Below, piece by piece: positions 1 to 10,925 of a stretch of DNA of 64,000 nt (position 1 is the stretch's first letter; each line of letters begins with the position of its first letter). Source of the stretch: Agapanthus africanus (lineage: Eukaryota > Streptophyta > Magnoliopsida > Asparagales > Amaryllidaceae); contig CM057340.1 in the NCBI GenBank assembly GCA_030015575.1, positions 748,285,632-748,349,631 on the forward strand, written 5' to 3'. The notes under the pieces were generated by a model that was not told the DNA's origin, searched no databases, and worked only from the letters and a program-made list of their open reading frames with translations. The position numbers and the translations under genes are program-made.

Positions 1-3000
1 CGCTAAAGCTATAGCGCCGTTGTTGTTGCAATACAGAGGTATTGGACCAACACTGGTAGGAACCACTTGGAGTTCTGTGAGGAACTTCTTCATCCAAACA
101 GCTTCTTTTGTGGCATCACAAGCAGCTATGTACTCCGCTTCCATCGTTGAGTCAGCAACGGTGTCCTGCTTGGAACTCTTCCAACATACTGCCCCTCCAT
201 TGAGGGTAAAGACATAACCCGACATGGACTTGGAGTCATCCTTGTCACTCTGGAAGCTGGAGTCGGCAAAGGCCTCGATCTGGAGGTCTTTTCCGCCATA
301 CACCAAGAACATTTCCTTAGTCCTCCTCAGGTACTTGAGAATGTTCTTTACTGCTATCCAGTGCTTCTCCCCTGGGTTTGCCTGATACCGGCTTACAACG
401 CTCAATGCGTATGCTACATCTGGTCTGGTACATAACATCACATACATTATAGAGCCTACCGCAGAAGCGAAGGGTATAATCGACATGCGATCCCTTTCCA
501 AATCAGTCTTGGGAGACATCTCTTTGGAGAGGGTGATTCCGTGACAAGCCGGTAGGTTACCGCGCTTAGAATCTTCCATACTAAATCTTTTCAATATGGT
601 GTCTATGTACCTGAACTGCGAAAGTCCCAACATCCTCTTTGATCTATCACGATAGATCTGGATCCCCAGAATGTAGGTGGCATCACCCAGGTCCTTCATG
701 GAGAACTTCTATAACAATAATCTTTTGACCGACTGTTGCATAGGAGTATCATTTCCTATTAGGAGAATGTCATCCACGTACAAGACGAGGAATACAACAA
801 CTCTCCCTACAATCTTACTGTATATGCATGATTCATCTGGATTCTTGATAAAGTCGAATTCTTTGACAGTATCATCAAAACAGATGTTCCAACTCCGCGA
901 TGCCTGCTTTAGTCCATAAATGGACTTAAGCAACTTGCACACTTTACCGCTGCTCCCACTCTGAATGAATCCCTCTGGCTGATCCATATAGACGCTCTCT
1001 TCCAAATTACCATTTAGAAAGGCCGTCTTTACGTCCATCTGTCAGATCTCATAATCGTGGAAGGCAGCTATAGCAAGAAGGACCCGAATGGATTTGAGCA
1101 TAGCCACTGGAGAAAAGGTTTCGTCATAGTCCAAACTAGATCTTTGACGAAAACCCTTTGCAACAAGTCTAGCCTTATAGGTTTCAACCTATCCGTCTAC
1201 ACCAATCTTCTTTCTGAAGATCCATTTGCATCCTATGGGTTTTACCCCATCTGGAGCAATGTCCAAAGTACATACTTGTTAGTGTACATGGACTCCATTT
1301 CGGTCCGCATTGCATCCAACCATTTTACCAAGTCGCCCCTCTGAATGGCTTGCTGGAAGCTAGTAGGGTCATCATTATCAATGATGCAATCTTCTCGATC
1401 CCCGTCTATGAGAAAACCGTAGTATCTCTCGGGCGGATGAGACTGCCTACTATTTCTGCCGATAGGTGCTGGTATGTCCCTTTCTTCTGAAACCTCTGGT
1501 TCTACCATACTTTCAGTAACAACTTGTGGTTCTGGAATTTCTTCCAGTTCCATTGCACTCCCACTCTTCTGATTTTCTAAAAATTCAGCTTCTAAGAAGT
1601 GGGCATGATGAGAAACAAAAACCTTTTGTTCCTCTGCGTAATAGAAATAATATCCCTTGGAGTTCTTTGGATATCCTACAAACTTACACTGTACTGAGCG
1701 TGCCTCGAGCTTGTCCGGATGCTGCTTTTTTACAAAAGCTGGACATCCCCATGTCTTCAGGTACTGAAGATAGGGTTTCTTCCCACTCCACATCTGATAT
1801 GGTGTGGTAGGCACAGTCTTGGTTGGAACCTTGTTCAAAAGATATGTAGCTGATTCTAGTGCATAACCCCAGAAAGATCGCGGTAACTCAGCCTTACTCA
1901 TCATGGAACGAACCATATCTAATAGGGTTCGATTCCTCCTTTCCGATACACCGTTGTGTTGTGGTGTGTATGGAGGAGTAAACCGAGAGAGAATTCTATT
2001 CTCTTTTAAGTAACCCAGGAACTCGGCACTTAAGTATTCACCACCTCGATCAGATCTCAGTGTCTTGATACTTTTGCCTGTTTGGTTTTCCACTTCATTC
2101 TTGTATTCCTGGAATTTCTCAAAGGCCTCGGATTTATGCTTCATCAAGAAGATATGTCCATACCTAGAGAAATCATCCGTAAAAGTAATGAAGTAGGAAT
2201 AACCACCTCGCGCATGTGTAGACATTGGACCACACACGTCACTGTGTACGAGTCCCAAGAGCTCGCTCGCTCTTACTTCGTGTCCAGTAAACGGAGTCTT
2301 TGTCATCTTTCCCATGAGACAAGATTCTCAAGTAGCATAAGATTGATATTCGAATGGATTCAAATATCCTTCTCTATGTAACTTAGTTAATCGTGTTTCA
2401 TTGATGTGACCTAGTTTACAATGCCATAAGAAAGCCTGATTTATTTCTGGAGACTTTCTTTTAAGTGTGTTCTGGACATTGAAAACCTGAGCTTGACTTA
2501 ATACGTATATACCGTCATCTAATGTACCGGACCCAATCAGAACTTGATTTAGGTGGATGTGAACTACATCGCTTACGAATGTAAAATCATATCCCTCTCT
2601 CGAAAGTGAGGACACTAATATGATATTACAAGTCAAACTAGGTACATACAAACAGTTACGTAGAATCAATATCTGCCCACTTGTCAAACCTAGGCGATAT
2701 TCTCCCACGGATTCAGCGATCACACCCATTCCGTTTACAACTTTGAGAGACAAATCACCTACCCTGATAGCTTTACGGTTTCTCAAAGCATGTAATGAAT
2801 TACAGATATGAGATCCTGCTCTGGTATGTAGTACCCAGGAAGTAGAGTTAATTGACAAACAGTTCTCAATTACAAACACACTTGAGGCCGAAGCCACAAC
2901 ATACTTCGTATCCTGGTTACTGACTTCCAAAGCCCTGCAATCCTTCTGCCAATGCCCGTTCCCATAATAATAGGAACATCCTTCCTTCCCTACACCAAGT

Positions 3001-3641
3001 CCCGAAACTTTTACTCTTCCCTTTCCTTCTACTTTACTGACACCGTATATCGGCTTTGTAGAGGTCTTCTTCTTTTCACCCTTTGCTTTCGCCCTGGATG
3101 TAGAAGAAGAAGGTCCCCCATTAAGCAGAGCTTGTGTCTCCCTGGTTTCTTTCAGGGTGTAAGTAGAGGGTAAGGACTGTGGAAATAAGTTAGCATATGA
3201 CCTGTTTCCCAATGTAGTCTCCAGGTCCGTGAGCTTATCAATATAGCTAGTCATTGTAAGGACGTCGTCCCCTACAGATGACCCGACAACCAAGCTCGCT
3301 TGAAGTAATTTGTTCGAGGTCTCATATCTTGCGATACGAGATTGCTCTCCATATAAATCTTTGTTATGGAGAAAGATAGAAACTAAGTCCATCTTCTCGT
3401 GCTGCTTTTGGTATCTACCATCAAATGAAGCCAACACGAGGCACTTGGCATTTGCATTATCCTTTTCCCTTGTCTGACGGATATCCATATCCGTGACAGT
3501 GGAAACTGGACCTGGGATGGCGGGATCTTAAGTAGTAATAAGGTGGTCCAGCTTGTCATAGGCAATGGACATCTGGACAGACCTTTGCCAGTCATATAAG
3601 TCAGATTCAGTCAACTTGTTATCTAGATGTAACCTAGTCAT
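1..3641 (-). pseudogene. Copia gag-pol polyprotein, broken and 3'-truncated
   Basis: The proposed start is the ATG at 3641, just after a CATTGCAG acceptor-like sequence. Gag lies at about 3640-2950 with a degenerate zinc knuckle near 2970 (one Cys replaced by Tyr). The protease motif near 2830 reads HTRAGSHIC, so the catalytic Asp is lost. Integrase (about 2460-1700) keeps HSDVCGP, SDRGGEY and NGVSERRN, that is an intact DDE triad. Reverse transcriptase (about 1340-700) keeps YVDD near 770. RNase H fills roughly 330 to 1 and is open to the edge. Frames change near 3500, at about 2320 and between 1242 and 1038, so no single polyprotein can be made. The pairwise match to 52548-56262 makes the domain calls secure. 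Confidence 0.9.
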
Positions 3642-5716
3642 GGTCACAAGGTCGCTGCAATGAGAGAGAGAGAAGAAAACACTTTAGCATGATGATCTTG
3701 TAAGTTTAGATTGGTTTTTAGTTTATCTAAACTGGATGGCTCCCACTGTTTCTCGAATCCTTCCTCAAACCATTAAAGAAGAATTAGCCAGGACCGATCT
3801 CACCGTATAATACTTGCTTAACCGTTCAGCCAGACCGGTGTCGGTACTTCGAGGGAGGTTTTCCAACGGTTTCGCGAAGTTACTTAATTAAATAACCTCT
3901 TTTCTCTAGGGGCGTAGCCCTGCTGACACCTTTCTCGACACCTACTTGGTTTATAGCATTGATCGTTAAGTGACAAATCTCCTAATGAGTAGCGGATACT
4001 CACAGTAGGATCGGGATCCAAATATCATCGTGTGATAATGCTGAAGGAATCCTACCAACATTCATCAAACTCCAAATGGTATGCAACACTAGTAAGTTTC
4101 AGTTTCTTTAGAAACTCCCGATGTGGATTTTTGCCCCATGTTCTTATGATCTTGACGAAGGCCAACAAATCATAAGTCACATGTCAAGTTCTGCCCATCA
4201 TTATCTTGTTAATTTGAACCCACCCGTACATACCCTTGACGAAGGCCAACAAGGTAATACGACTGTCTAAAACCAACTCATCTATCTATGCAACAAATGA
4301 ATACCCCAGGAGCTACCAAACACCATGCCTTGACGAAGACCAACAAACACAGCTTGAATACTACTGACCATCCATAAGAAATGACGGAGGGCTACGACTG
4401 GTTTTGGCGAAACCGTGAACATAGTGAACTTGATATAATCGAAGGAACCTGATAGCTTTTTAAAAGGAATGGTTAAAGCTCCGCAATTAAAAATTCTGCT
4501 CTTTTAAAATAATCGAGTGGTTTCTTTTAAATTTGTTCCAACGATTCAACTTTGGTTTGTTTTCATTGCATTAAAATAATGCATCCCATCATTTATCCTA
4601 TCATTACAGAAAACAACGAAAATACCACATCCTCTTATGCCATCCGCATTCGCCACTGGGCCCCGTCATTCACCCGTTAGATTACTTAACTAACGACAGA
4701 GCGGGGGCTGGGCTAGCGTGGGTGCAAAACATAAGTGACGTCTAATAACTATCATATATAGATATTGTACATTCGTCAGACGCAATAATAGGCATTCCAG
4801 ATCACAGATGAACATTATTGGATATACAAGCAATCCGCGTTTCCTTTGAGCCTGCAACAAAAGACGGATTACGCAGTTGTGATGAATAGCCAGTACCCCA
4901 CCCTAGACCCCTACGGGTACGGCAAACTACCCGCTAAGCACCCGAAGTGAAACGGTCTCCCTCAACAATGTGAGTAGGCCACTAAACACTTCAAAGTACC
5001 CGGTAGTTTGTGCACCCCACCTTGGGTCTATCCTAGGAGCAAAAAAAGTAAATGAAATAATACAACGGTGGCTACAACCTCAGCCCGGATGTGCCCCGCA
5101 AAAGAATATTACATCATATTACAATTTACATCGAATGAATGAATATAAAAACTCATCTCAAACCCCGGCTAATCATCACAACGATCCAATCAAGTTCATA
5201 TACACAAACTATTACAGAAATGTGCAACCCCCTGCTAACTGACATACTAGCAATTAGGGGAGGTTTATGAACACATTAAACATTACAGATAAAACCCGAT
5301 TAGCAAATAACTTAGAATATCGATCGACAACCTTTTTCCGTGTCTACCCCAAATGCAAACCAGCACTGAAGTAACTTGGGCAGAAACAGAATATACAGGA
5401 AAACAAAAAACCAAAAACTAAGAATTACTGTGCAAATCCGAGTCAACTCGGAGTTGACTCGGCGGCGGATCCACGGTGGATAGCACTAATCTGCCGCGGT
5501 TCCACGGCCTTATCACCGAGTTACCTCATCGTATTTTCCCAGTATTCTTAGAATCCCCTGCTGTGAATTTTCATACCTATCAAATAATTTTTTCGACACG
5601 TTTAAAATTGACAGAAACTTGAGGGGTCCGGGGTTATGTTTTCGCGTTTTTCCGACGATCGAAGTTCTAATTAGTTGCTAACAAGCTAGTAAAGATTTAG
5701 TAGTCTTTGATACCAC
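3642..5716 (-). other. Copia untranslated leader with three structured hairpins
   Basis: About 2.1 kb lies between the PBS and gag without credible coding sequence. It holds three copies of the motif read on the sense strand as TTGTTGACCTTCGTCAAGG or close variants (4151-4168, 4233-4253, 4328-4347), each flanked by self-complementary arms. A CG-rich inverted-repeat block containing GAGTTGACTCGG lies at about 5440-5515. The end nearest gag has a pyrimidine run followed by CATTGCAG, a plausible splice acceptor. The corresponding parts are found in the plus-strand copia at 50430-52547. Confidence 0.7.
5704..5715 (-). other. Primer-binding site
   Basis: Sense-strand TGGTATCAAAGA begins one base after the LTR end. 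It is a slightly mutated form of TGGTATCAGAGC, the site matching initiator tRNA-Met in plant copia elements. Confidence 0.8.
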
Positions 5717-7666
5717 TGTAAGTCCATGTCACGCACCCCACGAGCTTGTGGGGAGGCGGAATATATGAAAAATAATTATCAAAGTTTCGTAACACGGACT
5801 TGAGCACACGGATCGTGTCTAAACCATTACTAACAAACTACGAAAGGTTTAACTACTCGGATTCGAAGTTATACCTCACGTTACTTGTCCTTCGGGTTTT
5901 CATCGCTGTCCTCTACACCTCGTAGGCTCTATGGAACGTCGGCACCTCAACGGCCTCCTCGAGTCAAAGACGATCCACCTGAAAGCTATTACTCCAAGCT
6001 TGATCTCTAACTTTAGGTAACTAGGTTACTAAAAGTGCTAATCAAAGCAACCTAGGGGATATAGAGTAGGATTAGGGATTAATTAGTCTTGCTAACCCTT
6101 GATCTCAACACATGAGAGGTTAGGGTTAGGGTTTGAAGAGAGAGAGAGATTGAGGAGAGAGAAGGTGAGAATGAGTATCATATTGGAATAATGATTCATA
6201 TGTGAATATATGAAGCATTAGATATTATTAAATAAATAACAAATAATAATATATCATCATGCTTCATTAACTCACCTAGTGATTCATCTTATGAGTCATT
6301 TAAACAATAAATGCATCATTAACTCCATGGATGAATCATACCATGACTCATTAAACCAATTAATGCATATAACACCTAAGCCATCCATGTCATCAACCTT
6401 CTAGAAGCTTCTTGAGAATTTACGAGAACGCCCCTCCTATACGTGGAAACACGGAAATACTGAGACTGTATAAATCCAATAATCCGATACTAGAATCCGG
6501 CTTAAACCGAAGCCCGCTAGTAAAACTGTTCGAACATCGTACGTTCGTAAAAACACGTATGCGTCTGAACCCTGTCGTAAAACTATACGACCTCTATATC
6601 GTTTCGCCCGAAGCAGGGAAACTCTCTGTGTGGGACTCTAAAAACTCGACTACTACGCTGGCAGTGGGTTTAACCACAGAACGCAAGTGGCACTAGCTGT
6701 ACGTAACGATCCCCAGGTAGATGTCGATAAGAAGGATGATGAGGAAACCTATCCAAACTCCTACTGAGCCTGATGTGACATCTCCGTACAGTCCGGTCTG
6801 TTCGTCTAGGACTATCGCATATCGGGCCTAGGGGCGGTAAATGTCAGACCCCTAATAGCGGTATAAGTCGTGTCAGAGTGAAGCCCATTACACCTTGAGA
6901 AACTATTAGAAGCCACCGGTAAATCTCGGTTGCCCTGGCCAGGGACTTTGCGTAATGGCTCTCCATACACAGCGCGATATCAACCTCCAATACCGGGAGA
7001 GACGAATCCTGTCTAACCGTCACTGCCTCCAAGTGCTTCGGGACTGCACCCAACTACTACCTGTTTGCACGACTCCCTTGAGCCATGGTAGGGCAGTAAT
7101 CTAAGTACAGTGGGAACACACCCGAGGCAAAGTAGCTGTATCAAGTCGACGGACTAAGCTGTACTCATGTCACCTAGGAATTGCTATCTGACGATGGGTA
7201 TAAATTCAACCTGCAGTTCCCGGCGAGTCCTGTCCGGTGTACCCGTAACCCAACGAGCACCTGTATACTATTTCCAGTATGACGTACTGATGGCTGTGGG
7301 ACAGACCATCTCCCCAACTGGGATGAGAAGCGTACACACTAGTCTACTCTGGAGTATCGATGCCCTGTCTCGATAATCCTACGACCAGGGACCTGTATAG
7401 GATGTTTCTTATAGACTACCCAACCCCTACTAGTGTGACTGCCATCACAACGCTGGTAATCAAGTAAGAATCCTAAGAGCTCTACTAATATGTATAAGCG
7501 ATACATTACAAGAAACATATGCACATATTAAAGTAGACACAAACCAAGTAGCATACTGCCATTTTTAGCAAGACTGTCAATACAGCTGTGAATATCCCGA
7601 GTTTCCATTAAGTAATATACAAACTATTATAATACAGTAATGGCCTCTAGGGCATAAACACTAGCA
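5717..7666 (-). repeat. 5' LTR of the left copia element
   Basis: The LTR is 1950 bp with TG (7666) to CA (5717) ends. Its start (TGCTAGTGTTTATGCCCTAG) and end (TGGACTTACA) match the LTRs at 48355-50429 and 56277-58350. It contains a 61-codon open frame (7339-7524) also seen in those LTRs, but I do not regard it as a gene. Confidence 0.9.
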
Positions 7667-9240
7667 CCCCCTCGTTTGAGGGATTTTTTGATTGTGGGTA
7701 CGCTCTTCTCTGAAGGCGCAAGCCCCTGCAGTTAATTACGCTACCGCATCGCGGTAACAACTTTCTCCTTCTCCAGATGGTCACTTCGTGTCGTGTGTGT
7801 TTGTTTTCTTTTGTGGTTGCCCGTGGATTGTATATGGAGACTAATTTATATTGTCGCCCGTAGGGCGTGGATTAGTCCAAATCCGTATTTTCTTAGATTT
7901 GGTTTTGGGTTGGGTTTAAGGATCATTAATCTCATTTGAGACTAAGATCAACTTAAATGTTTGTTAAGGATACGTTAGCCCAATTTTAGACTAAGATCTA
8001 CTTAACAGGATCATTAGATCCAACAAAAGAGCATTTGGGCTCTATTGTTTTAGTTTAGGGACATTGCGGTCTATAAGTTTAAGGACATCTATTCCATGGA
8101 GTTTAAAGACATAATAGTCTGTAAAGTTTAAAAATACCATAGTCCGGTTTAAATACATCGTAGTCTGTAAGGTTTAAAAACATCATAGTCTGATTTTGGT
8201 TTAACCGTTTGGAGATGCACCAAAAGTTATTGGTTATTGGGACCCTCCACCTCTCTGAAGACGTTAAAGGATTACAACGACATGTATCAGAGGTATGAAG
8301 AGATGTACCCTTGAACCAATATTAGTTGGGAGATATATAGTCAGGTTTAGGACTAAGACCAAAAAAGATTGTGAGCGCATGGGCTCTTTTAATCTGAATT
8401 GGGGATTTATGGCCAATTTGGGCTCAGCCCACTTAATTAAAATGTTGAATATTTATTTGGGCTCGACCCTTTTTATTTAACAATACTGAGCATTGGTTTG
8501 GATTCTGACAATCTTTTTGTCTTTTATTGAATGTTGAGCACTCATTATAGCTCTGGGGATTTATTTAAAGAACAATTTATGTTCCTTCAGTGCACACGTG
8601 AGGAGCACGTGGTGCGCTTGGCGCCAAGCGCCGGATTTAGAGCGCTAAGGCGTTTCTTGTGAAAAAGCGCACACGTGAGGAGCACGTGGTGTGCTTGGCG
8701 CTGAGCGTCAGTAAATGCGTGCAGAGCACTCCTTACGAAATAGCGCACACGTGAGGAGCACATGGTGCGCTTGGCGCTGAGCGCTGAAGTGCTGGGCGCT
8801 TCTTTTTAAATTGGAGCGCTAAGGCTCTTTTAAGGCAAGTTTGATCAGTTCTGCGCTCTGAGAATTAAATTCTCGTTTATTAGAGACTTTGTCTCGTGGG
8901 TCTAAGAACAAAGTTCTTATTTTTATAGGAGATGTTATAATCTCTTTTTTTTTTGTGAAAGGCTTTGTCTTTATTTTATAGATCTATGATCTGAAGAGAA
9001 TTAAGTTTCCCCCCCTCATTTTTTATGATGAGATACTATGATCTCTTTTGTGAAAGACCTCGATCTTATAGATCTATGATCTAGAAAAAGAAGGAGGTTC
9101 TTCTTCTCTTATAAGATAATTTTATCTCGCTGTTTTATTTACCTTGAAAAAATTATTCTTCTTCCGAGAGCTTGCTCTTCTCTTTGAAATTTCTCAAAGT
9201 TTATGGGGGGTTCCTCTGTGCAAGACTTGAAGTCGTCGGT

Positions 9241-9251
9241 CCTTTATATAG
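9241..9251 (-). promoter_or_regulatory. TATA box of C-type LTR
   Basis: Sense-strand CTATATAAAGG. The same element stands at 26897-26906 in the other LTR. Confidence 0.65.
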
Positions 9252-9540
9252 GGGAGGCTGATTTGTTGAATCAGTTGAAAAGATCTTTTCTCTAATTGAT
9301 TTGGAGATGTTCCTACCGTTGGATCTTTGATCTTAGGGCTTCTGTTTTACAGAAGGCAATCTTGTTGTTTTTAACAAGATTGGGAAAATCTTTTCCCATA
9401 CAGAACTTATTCTGTATCTTGGTGATTTTTAATCACCATTGGATGTTTGATCCAACGATGCTCTAATTTTCAGAGATAATATGATGATTTTTAGTCATCT
9501 TTGTTGGATCTTTGATCCAAGGGTGGGAAACATTTAGTTT

Positions 9541-10030
9541 TAGCGCTAGTGCTTTCGTGCTTTGCACGTGAGCGCTGCATCAGAGTCTTTGACTCTTGGT
9601 GCTGACGCACTTGGCGCAGCACTCTCATGCTTTGCACGTGAGCACTGCCTCAGAGTCTTTGAATCTTAGCACTGGCGCACTTGGCGCGAGCGCTCTCGTG
9701 CTTTGTACGTGAGTGCTGCCTCAGAGTTTTTGACTCTTAGCGCTGGCGCACTTGGTGCCAGCGTACTTGGCGCTAGCGTTCTCATGCTTTGCACGTGAGC
9801 GATGTATCAGAGTCTTTTAATCTTGGTGCTAGCGCACTTAGCGCTAGCGCTCTCATGTTTTCCACGTGAGCGCAATATCAGAGCCTTTAACTCTTAGCGC
9901 TTGACGCATTTAGCGCTAGCGCTCTCGTGCTTTGCACGTGAGCGCTGCATCAGAGTCTTTGACTCTTAGGGCTGGCGCATCTAGCGCGAGCGCTCTCATG
10001 CTTTGCACATGAGCGCTGACTCATTTCAAA
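9541..10030 (-). repeat. About 70-bp tandem repeats with G-box cores in U3
   Basis: Seven units with spacings of about 70-87 bp each contain an AGCGCT-rich segment, a variant of GCACGTGAGCGC and GAGTC-TTT-GACTC. Exact CACGTG cores occur near 9564, 9636, 9793, 9864 and 9938; others are one base off. CACGTG is the plant G-box bound by bZIP and bHLH factors. The array lies upstream of the TATA box in the LTR's own orientation, an enhancer position. A corresponding array is at 27195-27600. Confidence 0.75.
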
Positions 10031-10072
10031 TTTCAAAATTTGAACAGGGCTTTGCTCTGATTGGGGGAAACA

Positions 10073-10085
10073 AATGCCCCCCACC
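10073..10085 (-). other. Polypurine tract of element C
   Basis: Sense-strand GGTGGGGGGCATT immediately precedes the LTR start TGTTTCCCCC. This resembles the GATAGGGGGCACTT tract before the 3' LTR of element A. Confidence 0.75.
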
Positions 10086-10175
10086 GTTGCACTCACGTAG
10101 CCTACACGTGAGTGCGGTGGCGGCAGACTTTCCACCGCTGGATTGTTCTTGGATGTCGGATCGACTTCCAATGCC

Positions 10176-10184
10176 TATAAATAG
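10176..10184 (+). promoter_or_regulatory. TATA box of the antisense gene in element C
   Basis: TATAAATAG stands about 100 bp inside the internal region, next to the 3' LTR, on the strand opposite to gag. It is followed by a pyrimidine-rich leader and a donor/acceptor pair before the first ATG. This suggests an independent plus-strand promoter carried inside the retroelement. CACGTGAGTGC-type motifs at 10095-10125 lie just upstream. Confidence 0.6.
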
Positions 10185-10318
10185 GACCTTTAGCCCTTTA
10201 AGATGACTGCTTGTTCATCTTCTTGATTTGTTCTTGTTTCTTGGGAATTTAATTCTCTTTCAGAGCCCAGCTCTCTCACTTAAGAAATTTCTCAGAGCCA
10301 AAACTCTGCCCAAATTCG

Positions 10319-10920
10319 GTAAGAACTGAACTTATTAACAGAGCTTTGCTCTTCTCAAATCATAGATCTTAAAAAAATATATTTTAGGGTTTTACCCATC
10401 AACAGAGCTGTGCTCATTTTTAGATCATAGATCTTTAAGATATAATCTTTTTTAGGGCGATTTTAACCCATGAACCGAAATACTGTTCATCTTCCATGAA
10501 GAACTTTTAGAGTTTGTTCACAGATCTTGAAGATCTCAGAGTTTTTATTCTGTAAAAGCCTTGCTTTTTTTTTTTTAGGTTTTTGATGGATGATTTCATC
10601 GTCTTCATAGAGCATAGCTCTTAAAATTTTTAAGGAATTTTATTCCTCTCATGATTAGAATTGACAGATGTCACTCTGTTGCAGAGTGCTGCTCTTAAGG
10701 GAGTTTAACTCCTTGGCCCGAGGGCCCTTATTAAATGAGAATTCTTTTAGGATTTCCTCATTAATGAGTGACTGTCTCATCAATGATGAGCCGTCATCTA
10801 GATTGTGTGGGTCCCCTTTGGTCCCTTTCCACCGCTTTGCAGTGCGGTACGAATTTAAAGTACCCGTACCAAAACTTGAACTGTAGCATTGATGGCTAAT
10901 TCTTGTTCTTTTTCGTGCAG
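10319..10920 (+). other. Probable 5'-UTR intron of the antisense gene
   Basis: The donor TTCG|GTAAGAAC at 10319 and the acceptor TTTTTCGTGCAG ending at 10920 bound a T-rich stretch lacking a long frame. The acceptor is five bases before the first ATG. The leader and intron are rich in short inverted repeats such as CAGAGC-TTT-GCTCTG variants. Confidence 0.55.
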
Positions 10921-10925
10921 GTATT

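Larger units (their letters stand above)
1..7666 (-). mobile_element. Angela/BARE-like Ty1/copia retrotransposon, truncated by the window edge
   Basis: Read on the minus strand, this element has a 5' LTR (7666-5717), a PBS, a long leader (5716-3642) and a gag-pol reading region running off position 1 inside RNase H. The domain order gag, protease, integrase, reverse transcriptase, RNase H is that of Ty1/copia. The LTR start carries ATGCCCTAGAGGC, which I recognise from Angela/BARE LTRs, and a leader of about 2 kb is also known from BARE. It is inserted in the 3' LTR of element C; the bases right of its LTR are CCCCC, but the matching target-site copy lies off the window. The full copia at 48355-58350 belongs to the same family. 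Confidence 0.9.
7667..10072 (-). repeat. 3' LTR of element C (left part displaced by a copia insertion)
   Basis: It aligns along its length with the 5' LTR at 25102-27641. Its inner end, GGGGGAAACA at 10072, is the same as at 27641. About 160 bp of the far end lie beyond the copia and off the window. It has a TATA box at 9241-9251, a G-box repeat array at 9541-10030 and a chain of perfect short inverted repeats at about 8855-9540. Confidence 0.88.

Noticed and set aside
677..1344. Plus-strand frames over the left copia pol (677-919, 1057-1344, 1526-1810)
   Set aside because: They are shadows of the minus-strand polyprotein, with no domain of their own.
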